Source of the DNA: SSC4 sp964443225
GTDB lineage: Bacteria; Chloroflexota; Anaerolineae; SSC4; Amarolineaceae
NCBI GenBank assembly: GCA_964443225.1
Contig: CAYUCC010000019.1
Coordinates: forward strand, 11,479-75,478
Direction: 5' to 3'
DNA: 64,000 bases
Position numbers and translations under genes: made by a program. Each line of letters starts with the position of its first letter. Within the stretch, counting starts at the first letter, position 1. Below, piece after piece: positions 50,887 through 59,948 of the stretch. The notes beneath the pieces are model-generated. The model made no database searches and had not been told where the DNA came from. It was given only the letters and a program-made list of their open reading frames with translations.

Positions 50887-50951
50887 AAAATGCATCATGT
50901 AAACGCCGGTTAACGACGGGTTAACCGGGCCTTAACCTGCCGTCCCCCCGT

Positions 50952-52367
50952 TCAGCGCACCACCACGGGCACCGGAATCGCCAATTGGCCACGAATTTCA
51001 TCGATCTCTTTGCGCACGGTGTCGTTGGTATCCAACGATTCGTTGACTTTTTCCACACCGTATAACACCGTGGTATGGTCGCGCCCACCCAACATCTGCC
51101 CAATCTGCGGCAGTGACAGGTCGGTTTCGGTGCGCAGCAGATACATCGCCACCTGCCGCGGCCAGGCAATGGGTCGGGCACGGTTGCTGCTCTTGAGTGC
51201 GTCCATGTCGACCCTGTAATAGCTGCAAATCGTATGCAGGATGGCGGCCGGACTTTGCGGCGGGCGTACCGGCGCCAGCTCACCCAGCACTTCCTGCGCC
51301 AGGTCGATCGTGATCGGCCGGTTGAGCAGGTGCGCCTGGGCGGTGACGCGGGTCAGCGCACCCTCCAGTTCGCGGATGTTGGTTTGCACACGCTGTGCAA
51401 TCAGCATCAGCACTTCCAAAGGCGCAGTGCCCCCCGGCACGTTGGCACGCGCCTGCAGAATGGCCACGCGCGTTTCCAGGTCGGGTGCCTGGATATCGGC
51501 GGTCAGCCCACCCTCGAAGCGGGAACGCAAACGATCCTCCAGCAGGGCAATCGAGCGCGGGGCACGGTCGCTGGACAAAACCACCTGGCGGTTGGCGGCG
51601 TGCAGGGCATTGAAGGTGTGGAAAAATTCCTCCTGCGTACGCTCCTTGTCGGCGATGAACTGGATATCGTCGATCAGCAGGAGATCGCAGGTGCGGTACT
51701 TCTCGCGAAACGCCTCTGTACTCTGCGTACGCAGCGACCCGATGAGATCGTTGGTGAACGCTTCCGACGTCACATACAACACGCGGTAGCCGCGGCGGCG
51801 CGTGGCGTGCCCAATCGCCTGCAGGAGGTGGGTTTTGCCCAAACCAACGTCACCGTACAAAAATAAAGGATTGTAAGCCTCCCCAGGTCGTTCCGAGACG
51901 GCCAACGATACCGCATGCGCCAGCCGGTTGCTCGATCCCACAATGAACGTGTCGAAGGTGTAGCGCGGGTTGAGTGAGGCGGACACCACCTGCCGCTGAA
52001 GTACGGGCTCTGTGTAACCTTGTCCCTGGGTGGCGGCGTCCGCCGTCAACAGCGGTGATTCCACCGGCGGAACGGACGGTCCACGCACCTCGCGCGGGCG
52101 CACAACGAACCTGAGGCTGACCGTGCGACCAGCCACCTGCGCCAGGGTACGTTTGACCGCGGCATACAGCCGGTTGTCAAGCCAATCCTTGGCGTATGCA
52201 TTCGGAACACCAATGATGAACTCACCATCTTCATAGGCCATGACACTGGTATCTTTGACCCACGTATCGAAGGTTGCGCGGGTCATCTGCAGTTGAAGTT
52301 CGCCCAGTGCGGCCTGCCACTGGGCGGCGGGATGGTGCGGGCCATCCGCCTGGATCGCGAGACTCAT
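50952..52367 (-). CDS. dnaA: Chromosomal replication initiator DnaA
   Basis: 471 residues from the ATG at 52367 (GGGAGTG upstream). Domain I starts WQAALGELQLQMTRATFDTWV. Domain III: FIVGSSNRLAHAV, Walker A YGDVGLGKTHLLQAIG, Walker B LLIDDIQFIADK. Domain IV ends with the DnaA signature GGRDHTTVLYGVEKVNESL. It opens the origin and loads the replisome. The dnaN gene is divergent, with about 0.8 kb between them; dnaA lies leftwards of it. Confidence 0.98.
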   Translation of the reverse strand: MSLAIQADGPHHPAAQWQAALGELQLQMTRATFDTWVKDTSVMAYEDGEFIIGVPNAYAKDWLDNRLYAAVKRTLAQVAGRTVSLRFVVRPREVRGPSVPPVESPLLTADAATQGQGYTEPVLQRQVVSASLNPRYTFDTFIVGSSNRLAHAVSLAVSERPGEAYNPLFLYGDVGLGKTHLLQAIGHATRRRGYRVLYVTSEAFTNDLIGSLRTQSTEAFREKYRTCDLLLIDDIQFIADKERTQEEFFHTFNALHAANRQVVLSSDRAPRSIALLEDRLRSRFEGGLTADIQAPDLETRVAILQARANVPGGTAPLEVLMLIAQRVQTNIRELEGALTRVTAQAHLLNRPITIDLAQEVLGELAPVRPPQSPAAILHTICSYYRVDMDALKSSNRARPIAWPRQVAMYLLRTETDLSLPQIGQMLGGRDHTTVLYGVEKVNESLDTNDTVRKEIDEIRGQLAIPVPVVVR

Positions 52368-52395
52368 AATCACTCCCAAAGAACGCAGCAACTGA

Positions 52396-52473
52396 GGGCT
52401 TGTAAAAGAATAGCTTCCTGCAAACTGGCCGGAATTCGCCGCAAATCACGGGAAGTTATTCTTTTACAAGCCC
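52396..52473. repeat. Palindromic element copy D
   Basis: Core 52404-52465 (62 bp) with arms AAAAGAATAGCTTCC and GGAAGTTATTCTTTT; flanks GGGCTTGT and ACAAGCCC. Same orientation as copy A. It sits 29 bp upstream of the dnaA ATG, in its leader. Confidence 0.93.
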
Positions 52474-53096
52474 TTACCCACATAGCAAAGCTTGACTCTG
52501 GACAAACCGAATCCAGACCCGAACTGCCGGGCCACGGCAGCGAGAATTTGTTACAGGTACCTACCTGACCACTCAACCGATCGACCGTATCTGAGGAGGC
52601 GACAGCAGGTCTGGCGAGCGAAGATTGAGATGCTATTGTCGTTTCCTGGGCGCGCCACGGGCTGGAGACACGCCGTGGCCGGGTGCCGAAACCCGATCAA
52701 CGACCCAAACGCCTGTCTAACGGTCGGGGTCATTGTACCATGTGATGTCCAGGCGCGCAATCGCTCAGTTCAGGGCATACTGCGGGCGATTTTTCGATCT
52801 TATGTCGATCTGAAGTCAACGAACAGGTGTGCGACACAAGATATAGGATCAGACAGGGCATTGTCCCCAACATAAAGCCAATTTTCACGACGCCAGGGCA
52901 AAATCGCGCATTCTGTCATGTTCGTAATTTTAAGGTTCGTTTATAATCCGCCCCACACGGCGGAACTGGGATCACAACGCGGTGCCACGGCGAGCCATCA
53001 TTCGGGTCGCTGTCTCACAGCCGGCGACCGGCTGGGGGCGTGAGGGCCGAAGGATTTACCGGCCGTGCGGGATTTGCCCCAGAGACCGTGTCAGTG
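52474..53096. other. dnaA-dnaN intergenic region
   Basis: No convincing gene. It contains a plausible dnaA promoter (52732-52760, minus strand), a TATAAT at 52942 pointing at dnaN, and short hairpins (for example CCGCC-N5-GGCGG near 52950). Few DnaA boxes are seen. Confidence 0.6.
52732..52760 (-). promoter_or_regulatory. Candidate dnaA promoter
   Basis: TTGCGC (52755-52760), 17 bp, TACAAT (52732-52737), reading minus. It would give a long leader (about 360 nt) that includes palindromic element D. Confidence 0.4.
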
Positions 53097-53125
53097 TTGG
53101 AGTTCGCGGCGCCTTGTGGTATACT
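53097..53125 (+). promoter_or_regulatory. Promoter of dnaN
   Basis: TTGGAG (53097-53102), 17 bp, TATACT (53120-53125). Predicted start about 35 nt before the GTG. Confidence 0.65.
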
Positions 53126-53166
53126 TCGGCCATTCCAAACGTTCGATACTTGCAGGAGGTAGGGTT

Positions 53167-54354
53167 GTGCGCGTCTCTTGTTTGCAGGAAAATCTAGCTA
53201 AAGGTGTATCCATCGTCAGCCGGGCTGTGTCGGCCCGCAGCACACTGCCGGTGCTCAGCAACATCCTGCTGGCCACCGACCAGTCACAGCTGCGGCTCTC
53301 CGCCACCAACCTGGAGATTTCGATCAACTGCTGGATTGGGGCCCGCGTCGAAGAGGATGGCAGCACCACCATCCCGGCGCGCCTGCTCAGCGAATTCGTC
53401 GCCTCCTTACCCGCGGAGCGCATCGACATGGAATTGGCGGCCCGTACCCAGCTGCTGCATTTGAAATGTGCGCGCTACGAGGCCAACATCAAGGGTATCG
53501 ATGCCGCCGAATATCCCTTGATCCCCAGTTCGACCCAATCCCAAACCGGATCGAATGTCATCGAACTTGCTCCCGCCGCCCTGCGCCAGATGATCAACCA
53601 GGTCGCGTTCGCGGCCAGCTCCGACGACAGCCGCCCCACCCTCACCGGTGTCGAGGTGCGCTTCGATAACGACCGGCTGACGATGGCCGCCACCGATGGC
53701 TACCGCCTCTCGCGGCGCACGGGTGGCATCACCCACGCCGTGACCGAACGCGCAACCTTCATTGTGCCGGCACGGTCGCTCAGTGAAGTGGCCCGCATCA
53801 GCGCCGACGCCGATGAAGAACGCCCCATCGAAGTTGCCATCTCCCCAACACGTAACCAGATCATGTTTCACATCTGGGGTCGCGGCGATGGCAAGGCCGG
53901 CTTCCACCAGGCCGACGTCATCAGCCAGCTCATCGATGCCAACTTCCCCGACTACAACGCTATCATCCCGCGCTCGTTCAAGACGCGCGCCGTGCTCGAT
54001 ACCGCAACCTTTGCCCGTATCGTGCGCGTGGCATTCCTGTTTGCGCGCGACGCCGCCAACATCGTCCAGCTGCGCATCCTACCCGCCGAAGGGCTCCAGC
54101 CAGGTACCCTGACCCTGACCGCAACGTCGGCCAGCATGGGCGACAACGTCAGCGATATGGACGCGCTCGTCGAGGGCGAAGCCAACGAGATCGCCTTCAA
54201 CGCCAGGTACCTCATCGAAGCCCTGGCGGCGATCGATACACCCCAGGTTGCCCTCGAGGTCACCAAAGCCGGCGCACCAGGCGTCATTCGCCCGGTCGGA
54301 ACGGGACCGGATGATTTTACCCAGGTGATCATGCCGATGCAGACCCAGCGGTAG
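53167..54354 (+). CDS. dnaN: DNA polymerase III beta subunit (sliding clamp)
   Basis: 395 residues. GTG start after AGGAGGT. Three clamp domains; beginning VRVSCLQENLAKGVSIVSRAVSARSTLPVLSNILL, with FAASSDDSRPTLTGVEVRF and TDGYRLSRR in domain 2, and NARYLIEALAAID and the end VIRPVGTGPDDFTQVIMPMQ in domain 3. It tethers the polymerase to DNA. It starts an operon-like run with the recombination genes. Confidence 0.98.
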   Translation: MRVSCLQENLAKGVSIVSRAVSARSTLPVLSNILLATDQSQLRLSATNLEISINCWIGARVEEDGSTTIPARLLSEFVASLPAERIDMELAARTQLLHLKCARYEANIKGIDAAEYPLIPSSTQSQTGSNVIELAPAALRQMINQVAFAASSDDSRPTLTGVEVRFDNDRLTMAATDGYRLSRRTGGITHAVTERATFIVPARSLSEVARISADADEERPIEVAISPTRNQIMFHIWGRGDGKAGFHQADVISQLIDANFPDYNAIIPRSFKTRAVLDTATFARIVRVAFLFARDAANIVQLRILPAEGLQPGTLTLTATSASMGDNVSDMDALVEGEANEIAFNARYLIEALAAIDTPQVALEVTKAGAPGVIRPVGTGPDDFTQVIMPMQTQR

Positions 54355-54416
54355 CCACGGTGTCAGACTGCCCCGGCCGGCAGCGCGTGTAGTGGGCGGA
54401 CAGGAGCGCCTGCCTC

Positions 54417-56582
54417 ATGCCAAACCCACTGCCATCCTCCAGTGCTCGCCAGATGGAACTGGCCAATTTACCGGGTTGGGTGACCGACGGCGATACGGTA
54501 TTTCTGTCCGGCCCGGCGGGCAGCGGCAAAACGACCCTGGCCCTGGCACGCCTGCATCACCTGCTCGTCAACCGGCGCGTGCCAGGACGCCGCATCCTGG
54601 TGCTGACCCCGCAGCGCAGCTTGGGTGCGCCCTACTGGAACACTCTGCGCCATCCCGATCTCGCCGCCGGCAGCCAGGTTACCGTGCAAACCGTCGGCGG
54701 CCTGGCCCGCACGATGGTGCACCTCTACTGGCCGCTTCTGGCCGGACCGGCCGGCTTTGCCCACCCCGATCAGGAACCGGTCTTTCTCACCCTGGAAACG
54801 GCCCAGTACTACATGGCCAGCCTGGTGCGTCCACTCGTCGCCAGCGGTCGGTTCGACGCCGTGCGCCTCTCCGATGCACGGCTGATCAGCCAGGTGCTGG
54901 ATAACCTCAACAAAGCGGCGATCGTTGGTTTTCCACACACCGACGTGGCCCGCCGCCTGAAAGAGGCCTGGCAGCGCGACAGCGTACGCCCCCTGGTTTA
55001 CGACGCCGCCCAGGAGCTGGTCGATGCCTTCCGCCAGCTGTGTCTGAAACACAACCTACTCGACTTCTCGCTTCAAATCGAGGTCTTCAGCCAGACGCTG
55101 CTCGACAACGACTGGTGCCGTACCCAGCTCTTCCGCACCTACGAACACCTCATCGTCGATAACGTAGAAGAAGACACACCGGTCGCCCACGACCTCCTGG
55201 TCCGTTGGCTGCCCCACGTACGCACTGCGTTGGTGATCTACGACGAGGATGCCGGCTACCGGCTGTTCCTGGGCGCTGATCCCGATTCGGCACGCCGCCT
55301 GGCCCCCCTGTGCGCCTACCAGGTGCAGCTGTCTGCCGACACCCTGGCCGCCGATGACGCACCCTGGCTGCCCTCACCCGCCATCCGCAGCCTGCAAGGC
55401 GCCGTGGCCCACGTCCTCACCGGGGTGCCCCCCGCGGGGCCCCTGGCCGCTTCACCGCGTGCCGCGCTGGAGGATTATCAGGCCAGTTTCTATCCGCAGA
55501 TGCTCGACTGGGCCGCCAACCGCATTGCAGACCTGGTCTTCGAGGACCAGGTGCCGCCCGGCGAGATCGTCGTGCTGGCACCGTACGTCAGCGATTCGCT
55601 GCGCTTCTCGTTGATGGATCGCCTGGCACGGCGGGGGGTCATCGCACACTCGCACCGCCCGTCACGCGAGCTGCAGGCAGAACCTGCCACACGCAGCCTT
55701 CTGACGCTTGCCGCCCTGGCCCACCCCGGCTGGCAGCGACCACCCCTGGCGTCCGACGTGGCGCAGGCGCTCTACCTGGCTATCGACGGCCTCGATCCGG
55801 TGCGCGCCCACCTGCTGACGCGCATCGTCTACCGGACGCGCGCCCACGAGCCGCCGCTGCTGACGTCGTTCGATATCATCTCCGCCAAGACCCAGGACCG
55901 CATCACCTATCGCCTCGGCCAGGCCTACGAGCAGCTGCGGCGCTGGCTGGCGGCCTACCAGGAGGAAACCCCGCAGCCGCTGGACGTATTCCTGAGCCGT
56001 CTCTTCGGCGAAGTGGTCAGCCAGCCCGGGTTCGGTTTCCACCGCGATTACGATGCCGGCCGCGTCGCTGCCCAGCTGATCGAGTCGGCGCGCAAGTTCC
56101 GGTGGGCGGTACGGGCAGCCGACAGCGCCTCGTTCCTGGACATCGGCCGCGACTACCTGGACCTGGTACAGAGCGGTCTTCTCGGTGCACTCTACGTCGA
56201 AAGCTGGCACCGCGAGCCCGCCGATGCCGTCTTGATTGCCCCCGCCTACACCTTCTTGATGCGCAACCGTATCGTGGCGCACCAGTTCTGGCTCGATGGC
56301 GGTGCCACGGCATGGGCCGAACGTCTCGACCAACCCCTGACCCACCCGTACATCCTGAGCCGCAGCTGGCAGCCGGGCCAGCTGTGGACCGACGTCGACG
56401 AGCTGGTGACGCGCCAGGAGAACCTGCAGCGGCTGCTGACGGGGCTTCTGCGCCACTGCCGGACCCAGGTTCACGTCGGGATCAGCCAATGGGGCGAACA
56501 AGGCTACGAGCAGCAGGGACCGCTGCTCCAGGTCCTGCAGCGGGTGTTCAGCCGCTATGGCCAGGAGGTGGCCCATGGCTGA
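54417..56582 (+). CDS. UvrD/AddB-like pseudo-helicase
   Basis: 721 residues. Walker A LSGPAGSGKTTLALARLHHL at 31-50 is intact, and LVLTPQRSLGAPYW resembles motif Ia. The Walker B equivalent, HLIVDNVEED near residue 250, lacks the DExQ of superfamily 1 helicases, and no motif V/VI (TRAR) is seen. This recalls AddB or inactive RecC/AdnA-type partners that fold like helicases. The next gene is an active UvrD-type helicase overlapping by 8 bp. No nuclease domain in this protein. Confidence 0.75.
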   Translation: MPNPLPSSSARQMELANLPGWVTDGDTVFLSGPAGSGKTTLALARLHHLLVNRRVPGRRILVLTPQRSLGAPYWNTLRHPDLAAGSQVTVQTVGGLARTMVHLYWPLLAGPAGFAHPDQEPVFLTLETAQYYMASLVRPLVASGRFDAVRLSDARLISQVLDNLNKAAIVGFPHTDVARRLKEAWQRDSVRPLVYDAAQELVDAFRQLCLKHNLLDFSLQIEVFSQTLLDNDWCRTQLFRTYEHLIVDNVEEDTPVAHDLLVRWLPHVRTALVIYDEDAGYRLFLGADPDSARRLAPLCAYQVQLSADTLAADDAPWLPSPAIRSLQGAVAHVLTGVPPAGPLAASPRAALEDYQASFYPQMLDWAANRIADLVFEDQVPPGEIVVLAPYVSDSLRFSLMDRLARRGVIAHSHRPSRELQAEPATRSLLTLAALAHPGWQRPPLASDVAQALYLAIDGLDPVRAHLLTRIVYRTRAHEPPLLTSFDIISAKTQDRITYRLGQAYEQLRRWLAAYQEETPQPLDVFLSRLFGEVVSQPGFGFHRDYDAGRVAAQLIESARKFRWAVRAADSASFLDIGRDYLDLVQSGLLGALYVESWHREPADAVLIAPAYTFLMRNRIVAHQFWLDGGATAWAERLDQPLTHPYILSRSWQPGQLWTDVDELVTRQENLQRLLTGLLRHCRTQVHVGISQWGEQGYEQQGPLLQVLQRVFSRYGQEVAHG

Positions 56583-59082
56583 GACACCGCCGGCCGCCAC
56601 CAGCAACCGTTTCGTTCCCCGCGCCGCGCAGGCGCGCATCCTGGGTTACCAACGCGGCCGCCTGGGCATCAGCGCTGTGCCAGGCAGCGGCAAAACGCAG
56701 ACCCTCAGCCACCTGGCAGCCCGCCTGGTGCGTGAGCTTACCGAAAACGGCGCTCTCGCCACCGTCGGCAGCGGTGCGCTCGAATCGCAGGAAGTGTTGA
56801 TCGTCACTTTTTCCAATTCGGGCGTGGAGAACTTCCGCAACCGCATTGGGCGCATCCTGCGTGAGGAGTACGATCTCCTCCCGGGCGTCGGCTATCGCGT
56901 GCGAACCCTGCACGCCCTGGCCAACGACATCGTGCGCATGCGCCCGGCCCTGGTGGGTCTGGCCGACGATTTTCTGATCGCCGACGAACGCACCGCCGGC
57001 CAGGTGCTCGACGAAGCCCTGCACCATCAGCTGACCCTGGCACCCGATGCGCTGAATCCCTACCTCAGTGCAAACGTCGATGACCGGCGCGTGATGTGGA
57101 TCAAACGCGAGCGCTGGCCTGACCTGGCGCGCGACCTGACGGCCACGTTCATCCGGCGCGCCAAGGACATGGAGCTCACCCCAGCCGACCTGCGGGCGCG
57201 CCTGGGTACGCTGGAGGGTGCCGTCGATTCCCTGCTGCGCCTGGGTCTGGACGTCTTCGAAGCCTACCAGCGTGGTCTGCAGGTGCGCAACATGGTCGAT
57301 TTCGATGACCTGATTCGACTGGCCCTGCTGGCGCTGCGCCTGGACGCCGATTTTTTGCAGCGGCTGCGCCGGCGCTGGCCCTTCATCCTGGAAGACGAAG
57401 CGCAGGACAGCAGCGAGCTGCAGGAGAAGATGCTGCGCCTGCTCACGAACACTGGTGATGACCTGCCCGTGCCGCCGGCGGCCGGTGCACCACTGCTGGC
57501 CAACGACGGCAACTGGGTGCGCGTGGGCGACCCCAATCAGGCGATCAACACCACCTTCACCACTGCCGACCCCATCCACCTGCGCAGGTTTCTGACCGAG
57601 CCCGGCTCGATCCGGCACGACCTGCCCGATTCGGGTCGTTCGGCTCGTCCCATCATCGATCTCGCCAACTACCTGGTCGATTGGACGGCCACTTCCCACC
57701 CCGAACCGTGGCTGCGCCAGCACGCCTTTCTGCGCCAATCGATCCGGCCGACACCGCCGGGCGACCCGCAGCCCAATCCGACGGCCTCCTTCAGCTACCT
57801 GGACGACCGCATGCACTCGCCCGACGAGGAGCTGCTCCTGGTGGCCGATTCGCTGCAGCGCTGGCTGCCCGGCCATCGCGACCAGACCGTGGCCGTCCTG
57901 GTGCCGGAAAACGAGCGCGGCTACAAACTGGCCGAAGTGCTCAAATTCCGCCAGATCGAGCATGAGCTGCTGCTGCGCAGTACGGCGGCCACGCGCAACG
58001 TTTCCCACAAGCTCGAGCGGGTCGTGCGTTTCCTGGCGGCACCAGATCAGCGCCCGGTCCTGGCCGACGTGTATGAGCACGTCTGGTGGCCGCGCGGACC
58101 CAACCAGCCGCCCGGCGCGCAACCACCCGCCGAAACGGGCACCCAAACCGTCCACGAGCCTGCGCCGGCCTACGAAGCAGAAGCAGCAGAGGAGGCAGCA
58201 GCCGCACCGGCGCCGGGTGGACCGCTGCCGCTGTCACCGCTGCCCTACGCCCTGGCCCAGGATGTGAGCCGCGACCTGCGCCGCGTATCCAACGTGGAGG
58301 ACTTCCTCTACCCGGGCCCAAGTATCGACTGGCTGGCCAATTATCCGCTGGCGACCGATCAGCCCGACGTGGCGACCGACCTGGCCAATTTCCGCGCCGC
58401 CGTGCGCCGCTGGCTCGAAGGGATTGTGCTGCCTATCGACCAGCTGGTCCTGACCCTGGGCAACGAGCTGTTCACCGAAGCCACCGACCTGGCGCTGACC
58501 CACAAGCTCGCCATCGTGCTCGCCGGGCTGGCCAGTGTCGATCGTAACCTGCGTCTGGCCGAACTGGCCGACGAGCTCGCCAAAATCGCCAACAACGAGC
58601 GACGGTTCCTTGGTTTCGACACCGCCGACCTGGGGTACGAACCGCGCCGCGGCACCGTGACCATCGCCACGATGCACCAGGCCAAAGGCCTCGAGTGGGA
58701 CCGCGTCTATCTGATGGCCCTCAACAACTACAGTTTCCCCTCCGGCCAGCCGCACGACAGCTTCCGTGCTGAACCCTGGTTCGTACGCAATGAACTGAAT
58801 CTGGAAGCCGAAACGTTGGCCAGGCTGGAGGCCCTGCTGGCCGGCCAGCCCGCACAGTATCGCGAAGGGGAGGCTTCGCGCCAGGCACGACTGGCCTATG
58901 CTGCCGAACGTCTGCGCCTCTTTTACGTCGCCATCACCCGCGCCCGCCAGGACCTGATCATCACCTGGAACTATGGCCGGTTTGGTGACCAGGACAGCGC
59001 CAAACGCAACGTCGCCGCAACCCCGCTGCTGGTCCTCCACGAATACTGGCGCACCCGCTGGAAGGACAAAAACACGCGATGA
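56575..59082 (+). CDS. UvrD/Rep-type superfamily 1 helicase
   Basis: 835 residues, ATG after GGAGG. Q motif FVPRAAQARIL, Walker A SAVPGSGKTQTLSHL (33-47), motif II FILEDEAQDSSELQ, motif III WVRVGDPNQAINTTF, motif V ATMHQAKGLEWDRVYLM and motif VI FYVAITRARQDL are all present. A Pro/Ala-rich linker (about 505-560) splits the second half. It should be the 3'-5' motor of a recombination complex with the neighbouring genes. No fused nuclease. Confidence 0.92.
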   Translation: MAETPPAATSNRFVPRAAQARILGYQRGRLGISAVPGSGKTQTLSHLAARLVRELTENGALATVGSGALESQEVLIVTFSNSGVENFRNRIGRILREEYDLLPGVGYRVRTLHALANDIVRMRPALVGLADDFLIADERTAGQVLDEALHHQLTLAPDALNPYLSANVDDRRVMWIKRERWPDLARDLTATFIRRAKDMELTPADLRARLGTLEGAVDSLLRLGLDVFEAYQRGLQVRNMVDFDDLIRLALLALRLDADFLQRLRRRWPFILEDEAQDSSELQEKMLRLLTNTGDDLPVPPAAGAPLLANDGNWVRVGDPNQAINTTFTTADPIHLRRFLTEPGSIRHDLPDSGRSARPIIDLANYLVDWTATSHPEPWLRQHAFLRQSIRPTPPGDPQPNPTASFSYLDDRMHSPDEELLLVADSLQRWLPGHRDQTVAVLVPENERGYKLAEVLKFRQIEHELLLRSTAATRNVSHKLERVVRFLAAPDQRPVLADVYEHVWWPRGPNQPPGAQPPAETGTQTVHEPAPAYEAEAAEEAAAAPAPGGPLPLSPLPYALAQDVSRDLRRVSNVEDFLYPGPSIDWLANYPLATDQPDVATDLANFRAAVRRWLEGIVLPIDQLVLTLGNELFTEATDLALTHKLAIVLAGLASVDRNLRLAELADELAKIANNERRFLGFDTADLGYEPRRGTVTIATMHQAKGLEWDRVYLMALNNYSFPSGQPHDSFRAEPWFVRNELNLEAETLARLEALLAGQPAQYREGEASRQARLAYAAERLRLFYVAITRARQDLIITWNYGRFGDQDSAKRNVAATPLLVLHEYWRTRWKDKNTR

Positions 59083-59948
59083 CCACCGGCACCACCCCGT
59101 TTCAAACGGTTTTTTCACCCCAGCTGCGGGCGCAGCAGCCCGGCACGCTGGTCTTCAGCCAGGGCAGCCTGCAGGATTACAGCGACTGCCCGCGTCGTTT
59201 TCAGCTGCGTTACCAGCTCAGCCAGCCCTGGCCGGCGTTGGAGTCGCAGCCGCAGCTCGATTTCGAGCATTACCAGGAGCTGGGACAGCAGTTTCACCGC
59301 TTATTGCAGCGCCATTATGCCGGCGTTGCGGCCGATCGTATCGGCGCCGGCATCGGGGACGTGGTGCTGCGTCAGTGGTGGCAGGCCTTCCTGGCCTCAC
59401 CGCCACGCGACCTGCCCCACGACGTGGTCCTGGCCGAACAGGTCCTGGCGACGACAGTGGCCGGGCAGCGGCTGGTGGCGCGGTACGATCTGCTGGCGCT
59501 GGCGCAGGACGGTCCGGCAGTGATCGTCGACTGGAAAACGAGCCGCCGTCCCCTGTCACGTGACCGGCTGACGGCGCGCCTGCAGAGCTGGGTCTATCCC
59601 TTCGTCCTGGTCGAGGCGGGCGGGGACCTGGGTGTGGGGCCAATTGCCCCCGAACGGGTGCGCATGGTGTACTGGTTCGCCAACGATTCGCAGCAGCCGG
59701 TGCTGCTCACCTACAGCCGCCGCCAACACGAGGCCCACCAGCGCTACCTCACCGCCCTGCTGCAAGAAATCGACGGACGCCAGGACGATACGTGGCCACT
59801 CACGTCCAATACTCAGCACTGCCGGTTCTGCACGTACCGTTCGCTGTGCGACCGCGGCGTCGAAGCCGGAGACTGGGCCACCTTCGATGAGGATCGTGAA
59901 CCGGACCTGGACTTTGGCCTGGCCGATGTGGCGGAGATTGCCTTCTGA
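59079..59948 (+). CDS. RecB/Cas4-like PD-(D/E)XK nuclease with iron-sulfur cysteines
   Basis: 289 residues. Catalytic set: His73 (GQQFHRLLQ), Glu120, Asp137 (VARYDLLA) and the DWK at 151-153 (VIVDWKTSR), with Gln near 169. Cys37 (DYSDCPRRF) and Cys248/251/257 (HCRFCTYRSLC) form the four-Cys pattern of AddB and Cas4 [4Fe-4S] nucleases. ATGA overlap with the helicase gene and TGATG overlap with recJ. It supplies the nuclease that the two helicase-like proteins lack. Confidence 0.9.
   Translation: MTTGTTPFQTVFSPQLRAQQPGTLVFSQGSLQDYSDCPRRFQLRYQLSQPWPALESQPQLDFEHYQELGQQFHRLLQRHYAGVAADRIGAGIGDVVLRQWWQAFLASPPRDLPHDVVLAEQVLATTVAGQRLVARYDLLALAQDGPAVIVDWKTSRRPLSRDRLTARLQSWVYPFVLVEAGGDLGVGPIAPERVRMVYWFANDSQQPVLLTYSRRQHEAHQRYLTALLQEIDGRQDDTWPLTSNTQHCRFCTYRSLCDRGVEAGDWATFDEDREPDLDFGLADVAEIAF

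Noticed and set aside
52860..53100. Housekeeping RNA (SRP, tmRNA or RNase P) upstream of dnaN
   Set aside because: None of the conserved cores of these RNAs could be seen on either strand.
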